Of a DNA stretch of 64,000 nucleotides, positions 9,562 through 19,817 are shown piece after piece. The translations under genes were made by a program, and so were the position numbers. Origin of the DNA: Tilletiopsis washingtonensis (taxonomy: Eukaryota; Basidiomycota; Exobasidiomycetes; Entylomatales); assembly GCF_003144115.1 (NCBI RefSeq), contig NW_020312012.1, positions 466,286-530,285 on the forward strand, in the 5' to 3' direction. The notes below the pieces were generated by a model. It did no database searches and was not told the DNA's origin. It was given only the letters and a program-made list of their open reading frames with translations. Each line of letters starts with the position of its first letter. The first letter of the stretch is position 1.

Positions 9562-12500
9562 ATGGGCTTCACCACGGGCGGGGCCGGCGGCGGCGGGCAC
9601 ACTGCACTCGCGCCTGCCCTCATCGGCGGCGAGTCCGTCCGCGCCCGCAAGCTCGTCCACGTCCATCGCGGCGAGCGCGCCGCTCTCGAGCACGCCATTG
9701 CCACCGGCGGCCCCCTGCGCTTCCTCCTCGTCGACACCACGCCCATCGAGTACGCCATCACAGCGCGCATGGCCGACGCGGCCGTGCCCGTGCCGCAGAC
9801 CGCTGCTGCTCTCCGCTCCGCCGTGCTCGCTGCTCTGCGCGCCGAGCTGCTGCGCCTCGGCGCCCTCGGGCTTGCTGAGCGCTCCATCTTCTGCTGGGAC
9901 GGGCCCAACGTTGCACTCATCAAGAAGGACACAACGAGCAAGCGCATGCAGGCCATGGCCACCGGCCTCCTTGCGTGGCAGCGCGAGGCAGCCGAGGCCG
10001 CACCGCGCGAAGCCCAGCTGCGCCAGCACGCAACGCACGCGGCCATGGCCATGCTCTCCGACCTCTACACGCCCGAGGGCGTTGCTGCGCTGGTCGCCGA
10101 CCTGCCTGGCCACGTCACGGCTGACGAGGATGCCGTCGCCGGCAGCGCTGCGCCCATCGTGCACGTTGTCGCCCACAACGAGGCCGACTTGCTCATCGCC
10201 CGCCTGTCGCGCTCGCTGGGCCACGGCGAGTCCTCGGCCGTCCTCTCCATCGACAGCGACATGCTCGTGCACGCCCTCGACGCGTACCGCTGGGTCGTGC
10301 GTGCCGTGCCGTTGGAGGAGCACGACGTGCCTGGTGCGCCGCCGCCCGAGTTTCACTGGCAGCACCTCTTCGACCGCAACCGCCTCGCGCACGCCCTCAA
10401 CACCACATGGTCTGCTGCCTTCGGCCCGCACCTCGACGAGGCCCGCGTCCTTGCCTTTGTCGCGCTGTGCAGGACCGACTACGGCAACGGGCTGCACCGC
10501 ATCGGCCCCAAGCAGCTCATCAACCAGCGCCAGCTCGCCAATGCGTTGCTGCACGTCGGAGCACGCCCGCTGCTGGCCGCACGGGTCCACGCCATCATCG
10601 AGCGCGTTGGCCACAACCACACCGCCGCCGAGGTGGCGGCTGTGCAACGCATCGCCGACGTCTACCTCCTCGCCGAGCACGGGGCGACCGAGACACGCGC
10701 CAAGTGCCGCAACGAGGCCACCCGCGCCGCAGCACAGGCGCGGCTCGGTTTCCGCGACGGCAGCCGACTGGCGCACTGGGAAGAGCACCCACAGGAGCAT
10801 CGGCCTGTGGTGCCGCCACTGCGCGCACCCGACCACGGCAACGTCGGCGGCAAGGCGCTTGGTTTCAAGCAGCAAGTGTCGCGCGCCGTGCTGTCGCACA
10901 AGCCCGACATTCTCGTGCCGCGCACGCAGGGCAATGTCCCGACGACTCACCTCACGCCCAAGCGCCCGGCACCCGACCGCGTGTTCGACAAGAGCAAGCA
11001 GGAGGCGGCCAAGTCGAAGAAGCCCGCGCGCGGCAGCACGGCCGTCAAGCTCCTGCGCAAGACGCCCAAGGTCTACGACGGAGGTGCAAGCACGACGAAG
11101 ATCAAGGACAGCACAGTTGACAAGGAGACGATGACCAAGGTGCGTGCGGCAGTGGGGCTTGCATTGATCCTGGCTGACGTGCCGCAGCACTTTGGGCTTG
11201 CGACGCACTGCACAAGCATGGCGGCACTGGGCAACAGTGGCGTCAGCGAGGCCCATCTCCGGGCCGTTCCGGGCTTCGCTGCTCTCGTCTCAACGGAGGC
11301 ATACTCGAACCAGCACTGTATCGTCGTGTGGCGCGTGGCACTCGGCGAGATGCTCAAGTTGCAGCCCGGCTGGCTCACCTGCAGCGACGCCACTGCAGTC
11401 GATCGCCTCAGGCACCTCTTCCTCGTGTGCCGCAGCGGCTGTTCGAGCAAGTCTTTCCTGAACAAGGGCATGGCAGCGCCCAACGGCTACACCAACGACG
11501 AGTTTGCAGCCGTGCGCTCGTCTGGCGGCTGGAGCGACGAGATGGTGCAGGCTCGCCGCGCCGTGCAGCAGGCCGGCTATGTCCTGCCCGACTTTGCAAT
11601 GCTTGACAAGGCAACACCGAACGTCCTTGCGGCACACATCTTCGGCGAGTGGTCGCGCCTCGCCGAGCGGGTGCGCGGCGTCGTCAGCAGCGCCATCCAT
11701 CTGCGCTACGGGCACAACAAGCGCGGGCGGACGCTAACCAAGCGGCTCTGGTCGTGCGAGCTGCCTGATCGACACGGCCGTGCGCAACACGGCGTCGCAC
11801 GCGACTCAGAGCTGCAGGCGCTGCTGTCGCAGCGTGACGCACACGTCGTGGCTGCCCGCCGCACGCTCGAGGACAGCGCCGAGGGCGGCTGGGACCTCAC
11901 GCTGGACCAAATCATGCGCAGCGCGCGCGGCACGGTGACGCTGCACCTGCTCCAGGGCTGGGCCGAGGCGCTGAGCGGGAAGGCGCTGCTGAGCGGCACT
12001 GCCGCGCCTTCATTCGTCGGCATATTCACGCGCTCGAGCCTCGGCCACTTCTTCCGCTTTGGCGCCAAGCGCCTGGCCGCCTTCGCCTCATGGATCGACA
12101 CCAACAGCACGCTGCTGCGCGCAGCCGCCGACTCCGAGCGCCTCGCCCGCTGCGGCGTCGTGCGCCACCCGGGCCGCTGGGCGCTGCGTCCGGACCTGCC
12201 TTCCATCTGCGCCGAGATGCAGTTCCGCGTGCGCCGCCAGCTGGGCCTGAGTCCGGAGCTCACCAAGGACTGCACGAGCTTCGACAAGGCCGCCATGGAC
12301 TCGACGCTCCACTTTCTTGAGACTGCTCTCGACATGTCGGCGCGACAGGCGTGGGGCGCCATGGGCATGGGCGTCGCATGGGTCCCGACGGGCACGGTGA
12401 CGAGCGACGGCGCCAGCATGCGGTGGTACTACTGCAACCTCACTCGACCGGTGCGCTTCCGCATGCTCGACGCCAATGCCCCGCCCGAAGAGGACAAGTA

Positions 12501-13885
12501 CCGCGTCGGCGCACCGGTGCTCAGCGAGTGCGCGGCGCGCTTGGCGCCACACCAATCAAGCATGGTGTGGCGACGCCTGCAGCGGCACGAGCGCTTCTGC
12601 GGGGTGCAGGTGGGCGTTCGGCGCGCCGTGGTGCTGCCGCTGCCGAGCAACGAGGACTTCACCGGCAGCCCGGCTGCTCGCACAAGCGCCAACCAGGGCG
12701 CACTCAGCGGTGAGCAGAGTGCTGGCGCTGGCTTCTTCTGCGACTCACTCTTCTTGCTCAGGCACGACATCGCGCAAGAACACGCGCCTTGCCATCGGCA
12801 AGGCACAGGCAGCCGGCCGACCCGTGATGCACGTCGGCGTTGACCCCGGCATCAACAACATCGTCACCATGGCCCGTTTCGTCGATATGGAGCCCGGCAC
12901 TTACTACACGTGCCCTGATGGCACACACCCCGACGGCCGAGCGCCGCTCACGGCCGACGAGCGCGTTGCTGCTCGCCTGCCGCCACTGGCGCCGACACGC
13001 ACCAAGCGCAGCCTCTCCGACGAGCTCTACGGCGCGACCGACGAAGACCGCCAGCGCTGGCGCCGGCTGCAGGCCGTCGCGCTGAAGAAGGAGACGATGA
13101 CGGACCAGTGCAACTGGCTCGCTAGCGAGATCGCCAAGCTGCGCCGCACGCACGACGCAGCGGCGCCCGTGGGCGTTGCTGCCCGGCACATGCATGCGGC
13201 AGCCTTCGAGCAGAGCCCGGCCGTGTCGGCGCTGCGGGACGAGCTGCGGCGCGTCAAGAAGCGGCAGCTGCAGCTGGCCGTCGACGCTATCCTCGAGTGG
13301 CTGGTGATGCGCGAGGGCGTCGGACTCATGTCGCAGCGCTTCCAGACGTGGGGCAGCAGGGATGCGCTGGTGGTGGTGCATGTTGGGAACTGGAAGTGAG
13401 TCGTCCGCCTGCATGGTGCGCGCTGCGGCAGCTGACACGACGCGCAGATCCACACGCAGGCCCGGCCTCGCAGGGCAGACGAGCAGCGTGCTGCTGCGCG
13501 AGTGCATGCGCCAGGCCAGACTGCGCGGCCTGCCTATCGTGTGGCGCCTGCAGGACGAGTTCATGACGTCGCAGGCGTGTCCCTCGGCATGCACGTCCAC
13601 CGGGCGCAAGATTGACAGCAAGAAGAACCTGCGCGGCGAACCACAGCGGCTCAGCGGCCTTCGCCGGCGCTTCCGATCCCGGGCGTGAGTGTGTCTGCTC
13701 CCCTGCACTTGACCTCGCTGACGCAGCTGCGCAGCGTCCGCGACATCAAGCACTGCACGAGCTGCCATCGCACGTACGCCCGCGACGTGGCAGCAGCCGT
13801 CAACATCATGCTCGCAGGCCTACACCAGCTGCGGCACAACTGCGGTGCTTTTCGCCCGCCGCCGCCCAAGCCGCTGCGCCAGTAG
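9562..13885 (+). CDS. XPG/FEN1 nuclease domain fused to Fanzor/TnpB-like RuvC nuclease
   Basis: Four exons (9562-12709, 12762-13395, 13448-13684, 13735-13885) splice in phase to 1389 residues with no break. N-terminal part (about 50-340): an XPG/FEN1 fold with all seven metal-binding acids, Asp58 (LLVDTT), Asp113 (CWDGP), Glu207 and Asp209 (HNEAD), Asp231 and Asp233 (SIDSDML), Asp306 (TDYGNG), followed by the helix-hairpin-helix-like LHRIGPKQLI. About 340-1050: charged and helical, no known family; it may be the recognition and wedge part of a Fanzor. About 1070-1389: Fanzor/TnpB RuvC, with Asp1077 (GVDPGINN), a VHVGNW strand, Glu1298 in DEFMTSQ followed by Cys1305 and Cys1309, then CTSC (Cys1347, Cys1350) and Asp1357 (YARDVAAAVNI). 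Fanzors are eukaryotic RNA-guided DNA endonucleases related to TnpB; XPG enzymes cut flaps and branched DNA. A single 3.1-kb exon carries the XPG and middle parts up to the RuvC. Function of the fusion is inference. Confidence 0.88.
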
Positions 13886-13977
13886 GCACCGGCCGACTGG
13901 CCGCAGTGCCACCGCACCAAACCTGAGGTTTGGTGGCTCGAAGTCTTTGTGCCTCGAGTCTGGGAGTTTCGACTTCG
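13885..13977 (+). ncRNA. Candidate Fanzor guide-scaffold RNA (fRNA/omegaRNA) hairpins
   Basis: Three hairpins follow each other from the stop codon. First, GGCACCGGCC (13885-13894) pairs with GGCCG (13899-13903) and GTGCC (13906-13910), ten pairs with a two-base bulge. Second, CACCAAACC (13915-13923) pairs perfectly with GGTTTGGTG (13927-13935) around a three-base loop. Third, CGAAGTC (13939-13945) pairs with GACTTCG (13971-13977). In TnpB and Fanzor loci the scaffold RNA overlaps the 3' end of the nuclease gene and extends to the element edge, with the guide taken from beyond it. Position and structure fit; transcription cannot be shown, and a structured 3' UTR or terminator is the alternative. 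Confidence 0.42.
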
Positions 13978-15048
13978 TGAACACCCAATCCTCCCTCGGC
14001 CTGCGCAGCCACAGGTTAGATCGCTCCTTCCATAGATGTGCGAGCTCAGCGGCACGGCTCACACCTCGGCAGTCGCGCCTCTCTACGGCTTCACTCCCGA
14101 CTCTGCAGGCGTATGGGAGAGGAGCATGGTCCACCTTGCGGCAGGTCGCGACGGCTCGCAGTCAGAGAGAAAGAGAGAGAGGCTCCTCAAGGGCCGGGAC
14201 GAGGACGCCTCTGCGCTGGGGCGGCTCAGGCCCTGCAGTGTCAGCCTTTCTCCCCTTCATCAAGACGAGGCTGGAGGCAGTTTGTGCAAAGGCCACGTTC
14301 TCGAATGCCCTTGCCTGTCCGTCACCGAGCGGCGGGATGCTACAGTTCTCTGCTCGGAAGCAAAAGCGGCCGGCAGCATGTGCCGGGCGGTGCATCAGCC
14401 GGAGGCCCCGCACTCATTGGCGCATGCATGCCCAGTCGAGTAGCGTCTGTGAGGCCGACTACTCTGTCACATCGGCCTCGCGTTATGCCCGGTATCACAG
14501 CAGCATGGGGGCAAGAATGGGGCATCTGATTTGGCACCGGCGCGCGTGGGTGAAGCATCGAGAGTGTGGGAGGTGGCAAGGCGAGAGGATGATAATAGTA
14601 AGGATCGTGGGCGGGCGTGCGTTGTGGACAGCGGAGTGAAAGTGAGTTGAAGAGGCAGACATGAGAGAGAGGCCCGGCGCGGCTTCCATTCGGATGGAGC
14701 GGCGACATCGGGCACGCGGCGGCGCTTTGCAGCGACACAAGCCAGCGTGGTGCAGATCTGAGGCAGAAGGAAAAAGGAGGGAGAGGTCGTTAAAAAGGGG
14801 TGTGGCAAAAAGAAAGAAGGCAGTGGCGAGCGAGAAGGTGAGCAAGGGGTGAGTGAGTGCAGCAAAGAAAGGCAGCAAGATGAAAAGAGAAGCACGCGCG
14901 CAGAGAGAGATGCTGAGGGCAGGGTAAAGGCGGACGGACGGAGACGGTGCTGATGCAGCAGACCTGCCGATGACGGAAGCGGAACGAAGAAGGGAAAGGC
15001 GGCGCACTCGGTCGGGTAGACGACGGAGAAGGACTGGCCGGGGGGTAT
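13978..15048. other. Gene-free region right of the XPG-Fanzor gene
   Basis: No coding frame is supported. If the Fanzor gene sits in a mobile element, its right edge and any guide sequence should lie at the left end of this stretch. A short GGC-CTGCGCA-GCC inverted motif follows at about 13998-14010. From about 14160 the plus strand carries runs of GAGA/AAGA purines, and 14640-14900 is strongly purine-rich on the plus strand, so pyrimidine-rich in the sense of the membrane protein gene whose 3' UTR lies here. Confidence 0.5.
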
Positions 15049-16193
15049 TCAGGCACGATGCGAGCCGGCTGGCTCGTCGCGCAGGTGCCATCCTTCCGGA
15101 CTCGGAGCGCCGCGCTGCTCCGTCTCGGCCAGCTCGCCCTCCTCCTCGTCGTAGCCGCGGCGGCCGCGGGCGCCGAGGCTGGCGGGCCGCGCGTCGGAGC
15201 GGTCCTCGGCCATCTCCTCGGAGCCGCGCTCGGGGTCGTTGTAGGCGGCGCCGCGCCGGCCCGTCGAGCGCGGCTGCGAGCCGGCGTCGCTGCCGTCGTC
15301 GGCCGGCACGGCGCGCGCACGGTAGGTGTTGCCGCGGCCCGCGGCGCCCGACGAGCCGGCGCCGGTGCGGTAGTCGTAGGCGCGGCGGCCCCAGGCAAAG
15401 TGCGGCTCGTTGAGGCTCTCCTGGTCGAGGTAGAGGAACGTGTAGATGCCAAAGCACATCTCGAAGAACCAGAGCAGAACCTGCATGCCAAACGTGGCGT
15501 ACGCCAGCGGCACGGTCCAGTTGGTCAGGTCGCACACGTGCTCAAAGTCGTCGGGCCGCGGGTAGTGCAGGTAGCCGTCGAACTGGCAGTTCTCGTAGCC
15601 GCGCATGTCCGACGCATAGGCGAGCGCGCCCGAGACCCACAGCACGCACATGGTGAACTGCAGCAGCAGCTCGAGCTTGACCATGAAGAGGCCGTAGAGG
15701 AAGTCGCCGTAGTTGATGAAGGGCGCGAGCGGCATGGCAATGTTGTAGCCAAAGTAGATGATGCAGGTGACTGGTGCGTGGGCGTGAGCGGGGGGGCACG
15801 CGCAGCAGTGCGGCGAGGTGGCGCGCGCGCGCGCGACTTACACAGGCCGAGGATGATGAGGAAGATGAGCGAGCCCCACGACGGCCGGATGATGGGGTCG
15901 TGCTTGTTGTAGTACTGCGAGCGAGCGAGCGAGCGGTCAGCACCACCGCAGACGGGCCCGGCTCAGCGCCTTGCCGTCGCCGCCTCTCGCGACGCGTCCG
16001 CCACGGCCTGGGGCCCTTGCACACTCACGTCGACGACGAGGATGGCCATGATGGCCGTGGCGAGCGCGAGGGCGCAGACGAGGCTGGTGAGGATGAAGCG
16101 CACGCCGAGGATGAGGTTGGGGTTGATGGCCGGCGGGCCGCCGGTGCGGCGCGCGGCGGGCACCGTGGCGCTGCGGCGCTCGGGAAGACCCAT
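15049..16193 (-). CDS. Four-span membrane protein, MARVEL-like, acidic tail
   Basis: Three exons (16193-16029, 15914-15842, 15770-15049) join in phase to 319 residues starting MGLPERRSATVP. Hydrophobic segments: NLILGVRFILTSLVCALALA (about 28-52), SWGSLIFLIILGLFTCIIYF (about 66-92), LYGLFMVKLELLLQFTMCVL (about 106-130) and a fourth around AYATFGMQVLLWFFEMCFGI (about 166-192). Between spans 3 and 4 is an extracytoplasmic-type loop with two cysteines (ENCQFDGYLHYP and HVCDLTNW). The last ~110 residues are hydrophilic with Arg/Gly/Asp/Glu repeats and are probably cytosolic. This is the topology of MARVEL or SUR7-like cortical proteins; no enzymatic motif. Role in plasma-membrane organisation is inference from topology. 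The gene is not a close relative of the smaller four-span gene at 1.5-2.3 kb as far as can be judged by eye. Confidence 0.75.
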
Positions 16194-18909
16194 GGTGTGC
16201 GCGGCGGGTGCGGCGAGCTGCGAAGAGACGAAGAGAGAAGGTGAGAGGTGGGGGGGCCGAGGAGAGGGAGAGAAGGGGGTATGAGGCCACGCGGGCCGAG
16301 CAGAGGAGAGGGCCGGAGAGAGGAAGGAGTGTGTGGGGGAGAGAGAGGTGAGAAGGGGGTGCGGAGAGGGCCGTCTGGGATGAGCTCGAGCGGCAGCGGG
16401 CAGCCGCGCCAGAGCGAGAGCCGGGTTCGCCCTCGCCGGCCGGACAGGCACAGCGTGAGCGTGAGCCCTGGCAGGGACGCAGCAGCAGCAGCGCGGGGCT
16501 CGGCGAGCTTGACGACGCAAAGTCGTGCGCACACGGCGCGCGGGCTGCGAATCGGCGGCCTGCTCTGCTTGCTCGCCGCAGGGCGCAGGAGAGCAGTCTG
16601 GGGCCCTCGTCTGCGTGAAGGGCCGCGCAGAACGAGCCCAAAGTGCGCGGCACAGCTCCTCTCGCAAGGTGCCCGGGCGATCATTCAGCGCGCGCTGCCG
16701 ATGGGGAAATTGGGCAGCGGCAGCCTCAGCGGTGCGGCACACGGCTGCGCGGGGCCTCCTCGCAGACGTCGTGCGTGCAGCGAAGCGCCGCTCTCGCTCT
16801 CCGCACCCCGACGGCGACGGCGTCGGCAGCGGCCTCGCCTCGCCTCTCTCGCCTCGCCGTGCCGCCGTCACGGCCGACTCCGCCAGCAGGCGCTGCGTCC
16901 GCTGCGCAGCTGCCCTTGCAGGCGCAGGGCGTGTCAAATATCCGCTCCCCGCTGCAGCGCCCGCTCGAGGCACCGCAGCGGTGCCGTGCACGCATCGCCG
17001 TTTTCCGCCGCGCTAGAGCGGTGCTCGTTGGCCCGCCGTCGAGGCTGCACACTCGTGTGCTGCCCCAAGGGGCTAGCGAGGTCTCGCCTTGCTCTCCCCG
17101 CAGCCCAGGGCGCAGAACGCAGCAGCGCCCAGGCACTGCGCCAGCGCCCGACAGCTCGCTCAACTTGCTGCCTGACCGCCTTAGCGCAGCGCGACTTTGC
17201 GGTCCATGACGCACAAGCGCGGCCGACTACAGCCCCGCGCCGCCGCACTTGAAGCGCCGACTACAAAGCTGCTGCTCGCCGGCGAGACAAGACCGCAGCA
17301 ACGTGAGACCGCGTCCATCCCTGTGCGGCGTGCGCACCCCCTCCCGCGTGCCGCATCGGGCTGGGCGTGAGGTGATGGCCTGCGAGCCCTCGCAAGCGCA
17401 ACGTTATGCGTGCCGTGGGCCACGTCTGCGTGCGATTGGGCGCGGAGCGGCGAGGCGGTCGATGGCGAGCGCGGCATAGAGGGGCTGAGAGGCTTCCTGC
17501 GCGAGCTCGTCGTACCATTCGCCCTCGGCATCGCGGCGCTGCACTGATCGGCAGCGCGCAGCAGAGCGAGGGCTGCGTGAGCACGGCAGGCGGCGCAGGA
17601 GCCCTCGGCGAGGGCGTGCAAGGAGCCCCCTCTCGCGTCTGCATCCGCCGCCGCGGCCGAGGCGGAGCAGCGAAGGGCTCCGTCTCGCCCGCTGCGCATA
17701 ACACGGGCGGAGCTCTGCACAGCTGCGCCGCCGCTCGACTCCGCCCTTCGCTGCCCACTCACGCGCGAGCTGCATGCGCCGCAGGAGAGCAGCCGAGTGT
17801 CCAGACCTCAGAACGCAGCGCTGCCTCGACTTGTTTGTCAGGCTTTCGTGCAAAGGCCTTATTTGCCGGCGGCTGCGCGTCTTGGGCGCTGCGAGGGCGC
17901 TCGCGTGGACGATGCGCGCGTCGCCGCGCGGGTGAGGTCCTCTGCAGTCTGTGCTCTCTGCGCGCCTTGCCTCGCCACTTCGCCCGTCTTGGCCAACTGC
18001 GGGGAACTGCGGGGTGCGCGCTAGCGTGGCCGCTGGCAGCGCGAAGGAGCAACGTCGGCGAAGAGGTTGAAGGAGAGGGCACTCAGACTGCAACGGCAAG
18101 GCGCGGCTCCGGCGGAGCGTCACGTCACGCCGCGCGGCCGCGCCTGCGCGCAGGTGTCGTGCGGGGCTGATGGCGCTGAAAGAGGAAGCGTCGGCGTCGG
18201 ATCCGAGACTGCACCGAGAGCAGAAAGCCCTCGAATCTGAAATGTGGCCAGCTCGTGTGCATCCTGCTCCTCCCCCGAGGCCGCATGGGCCGACGTGCCC
18301 GAGGTGCCGTGTGCCATTGGGACGGAGGTGCAGCATCGTCGACGACGAGGGGGTTGCAGTCACGTGACATGGTCTCGCCCCGAGCAGTGCTCGCACGCTG
18401 GCTCTAGGCCCTTGCCCAACACCTGCAGGGCCGACGAGAGGCCGTCGTGCCAAGTAGAAGGCGAGCAGCATGCAAGGGTGAGACTGCACGTCAAGTCACC
18501 TGCTGCTGGCATCGTCAGCCGAGTCGCTGCTCCCGCCGTGAAGAAGCGTCTGCACGACCAACGCTCGAGGCTGCCAGCCAATGCTCGTCTGCAACACCGC
18601 TGCGCTGCGCCTGCCTGTCTCGCAGAGCCTGCTGGACACACGAGCGGGCAAGGATGCAGGCGCCTTTTCCGCTGTCCGCCCGATGCTGAAGTGGCTCGCA
18701 GTCCGACTGTGTCCAGCAATGACGACTCTCGCCTGACAGCCTGCCCTGCAACTCCTCATTCGGCCGGCTGGAGAGGGTCCGCTTCCAGCTGTGCTCGCAG
18801 CCCAATGGCTCCCCGTCCAGCCAGCGGGAGCGGACCGCTTCCTCCGCTTCTCCATCTGCAGCGCGCACCCGCACCCCAAGACCGTTCGGCGGGCGTGACG
18901 AAAAGCGCA
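16194..18909. other. Gene-free block of 2.7 kb
   Basis: Between the start of the membrane protein gene and the stop of the mL54 gene nothing codes convincingly. Long open frames exist on both strands (up to ~360 codons) but all are rich in Arg, Ala, Ser, Cys and Pro and overlap each other in mirror frames, as expected for GC-rich non-coding DNA. The first 180 bp next to the membrane protein gene are purine-rich on the plus strand (a pyrimidine tract in its own sense), probably promoter and 5' UTR. No repeats, tRNA or structural RNA were recognised. Confidence 0.6.
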
Positions 18910-19595
18910 TCAATTCGAGCTGACGAAGTTGCGCGCCTTGATGGCCTCGCGGTTCTTGCTGCGCAGAGCTTTCCGCTGGCCCTCCGGCGAGTCGTCGACG
19001 GCCACTTCTGCCTTCTTCTCGCTGCCCTTGCGCAGCTTCGAGGCGCGCTTCAGCGCCGCACGCTGCTCGCCCTTGGTCATGCCCGCCGAGGCGCCCGCCA
19101 CGGCGGAGCCGGCGGCACCGGCAGTGTGCAGCTCCCACAGCCATGCTGGATAGTCGGCGTCGGGCCGGGCGACGGGGTCAGGCGTGTCTTTGAGCAGACC
19201 AAGACCCGTCAGCACGGTGCCGGGCGGACATGATGAGGTGAAGCCGAGTGCTGGAGCTGCGAAGCGGGCGCGTCAGCAAGCGCATCAGTGACAGGAGAGT
19301 TAGGCGTGCTTAGCTGCTACAAGGCTGACAGCCTTCCAGAGCTGCAGCCGAGCTAGCAGCGACACACAGCCCTGCCGTACATCACGCTTGCACACTCACC
19401 GGCAGCCTTCTCGGCGCCCTTCTGCGGCGCAGCGTCGCCGGCCGGCGGCGGCTGCGGCGCCGGGTCGCCCAGTGCCGACGAGGCGGCGGCGGGCCGCGCG
19501 CACACGCGGCTGGCGCTGGCGTACGAGGCGCTGGCGACGGGCAGCAGGTGAGGGCGCGGGCGCAGCGTGGTGCGCAGGGCGGCGAGGAGAGCCAT
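18910..19595 (-). CDS. MRPL37: Mitochondrial large-subunit ribosomal protein mL54
   Basis: Two exons (19595-19400, 19256-18910) give 180 residues. The N-terminus MALLAALRTTLRPRPHLLPV is a typical mitochondrial presequence, Arg-rich without acidic residues. After an Ala/Pro-rich linker comes the family signature: CPPGTVLTGLGLLKDTPDPV followed by DADYPAWLWEL, the hallmark of mL54 (yeast Mrpl37). The C-terminal third is basic and helical (KGEQRAALKRASKLRKGSEK) and should contact rRNA. The protein is a structural part of the mitochondrial 54S subunit. It shares a 222-bp promoter with valyl-tRNA synthetase, so two components of mitochondrial protein synthesis may be co-expressed. Confidence 0.9.
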
Positions 19596-19817
19596 GGCGG
19601 TGCGTCGAGGGTGCAAGGGGGTGATGGTGGAAGAGGGCGACAGGCGCAGGCTGTGGGAGCAGGCCCCTTGGCGCCGCGCAGCGCGCACGTGACGGCAATT
19701 ATCGAGCAGCCGCGGCACTCGGCCATGGGGCGCTTCTCCTCTCCTGCTGACTCGGCCCCCGTCCTCTCTCCGCACCACACCCCCGCACTCGCTGCACCGT
19801 CCGCCGTGCCTCAGTGC
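19596..19817. promoter_or_regulatory. Shared promoter of mL54 and VAS1
   Basis: Only 222 bp separate the two divergent start codons. An additional ATG at 19725 is in frame with VAS1 and would lengthen its presequence by 31 residues if transcription starts upstream of it. No clear TATA element is seen. Confidence 0.5.

Noticed and set aside
7431-9878. Long plus-strand frame (about 815 codons) opposite the OTU gene
   Set aside because: It mirrors the OTU coding strand; in GC-rich genes the antisense frame is often open. The OTU frame has family motifs and splice sites, this one has none.
9082-11256. Minus-strand frame of about 724 codons opposite the XPG-Fanzor gene
   Set aside because: Shadow of the coding strand, with no domain; the plus strand carries the XPG motifs here.
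9562-13885. Reading the XPG and Fanzor parts as two separate neighbouring genes
   Set aside because: The XPG fold, the middle region and the approach to the RuvC lie in one open exon with no stop, no promoter-like gap and no second start context between them.
9562-13885. XPG domain of the fusion as a local duplicate of the GEN1 gene at 58-61 kb
   Set aside because: The two share only the family acids; flanking residues, intron positions and C-terminal parts differ throughout.
9168-14100. An IS607-type or other transposase accompanying the Fanzor gene
   Set aside because: No serine- or tyrosine-recombinase or DDE motifs were found in the neighbouring frames.
16248-18489. Several 250-360-codon frames in the 16-19 kb block
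   Set aside because: Arg/Ala/Ser/Cys-rich, mutually overlapping on both strands, no hydrophobic core, no motif, no coherent splice joining.
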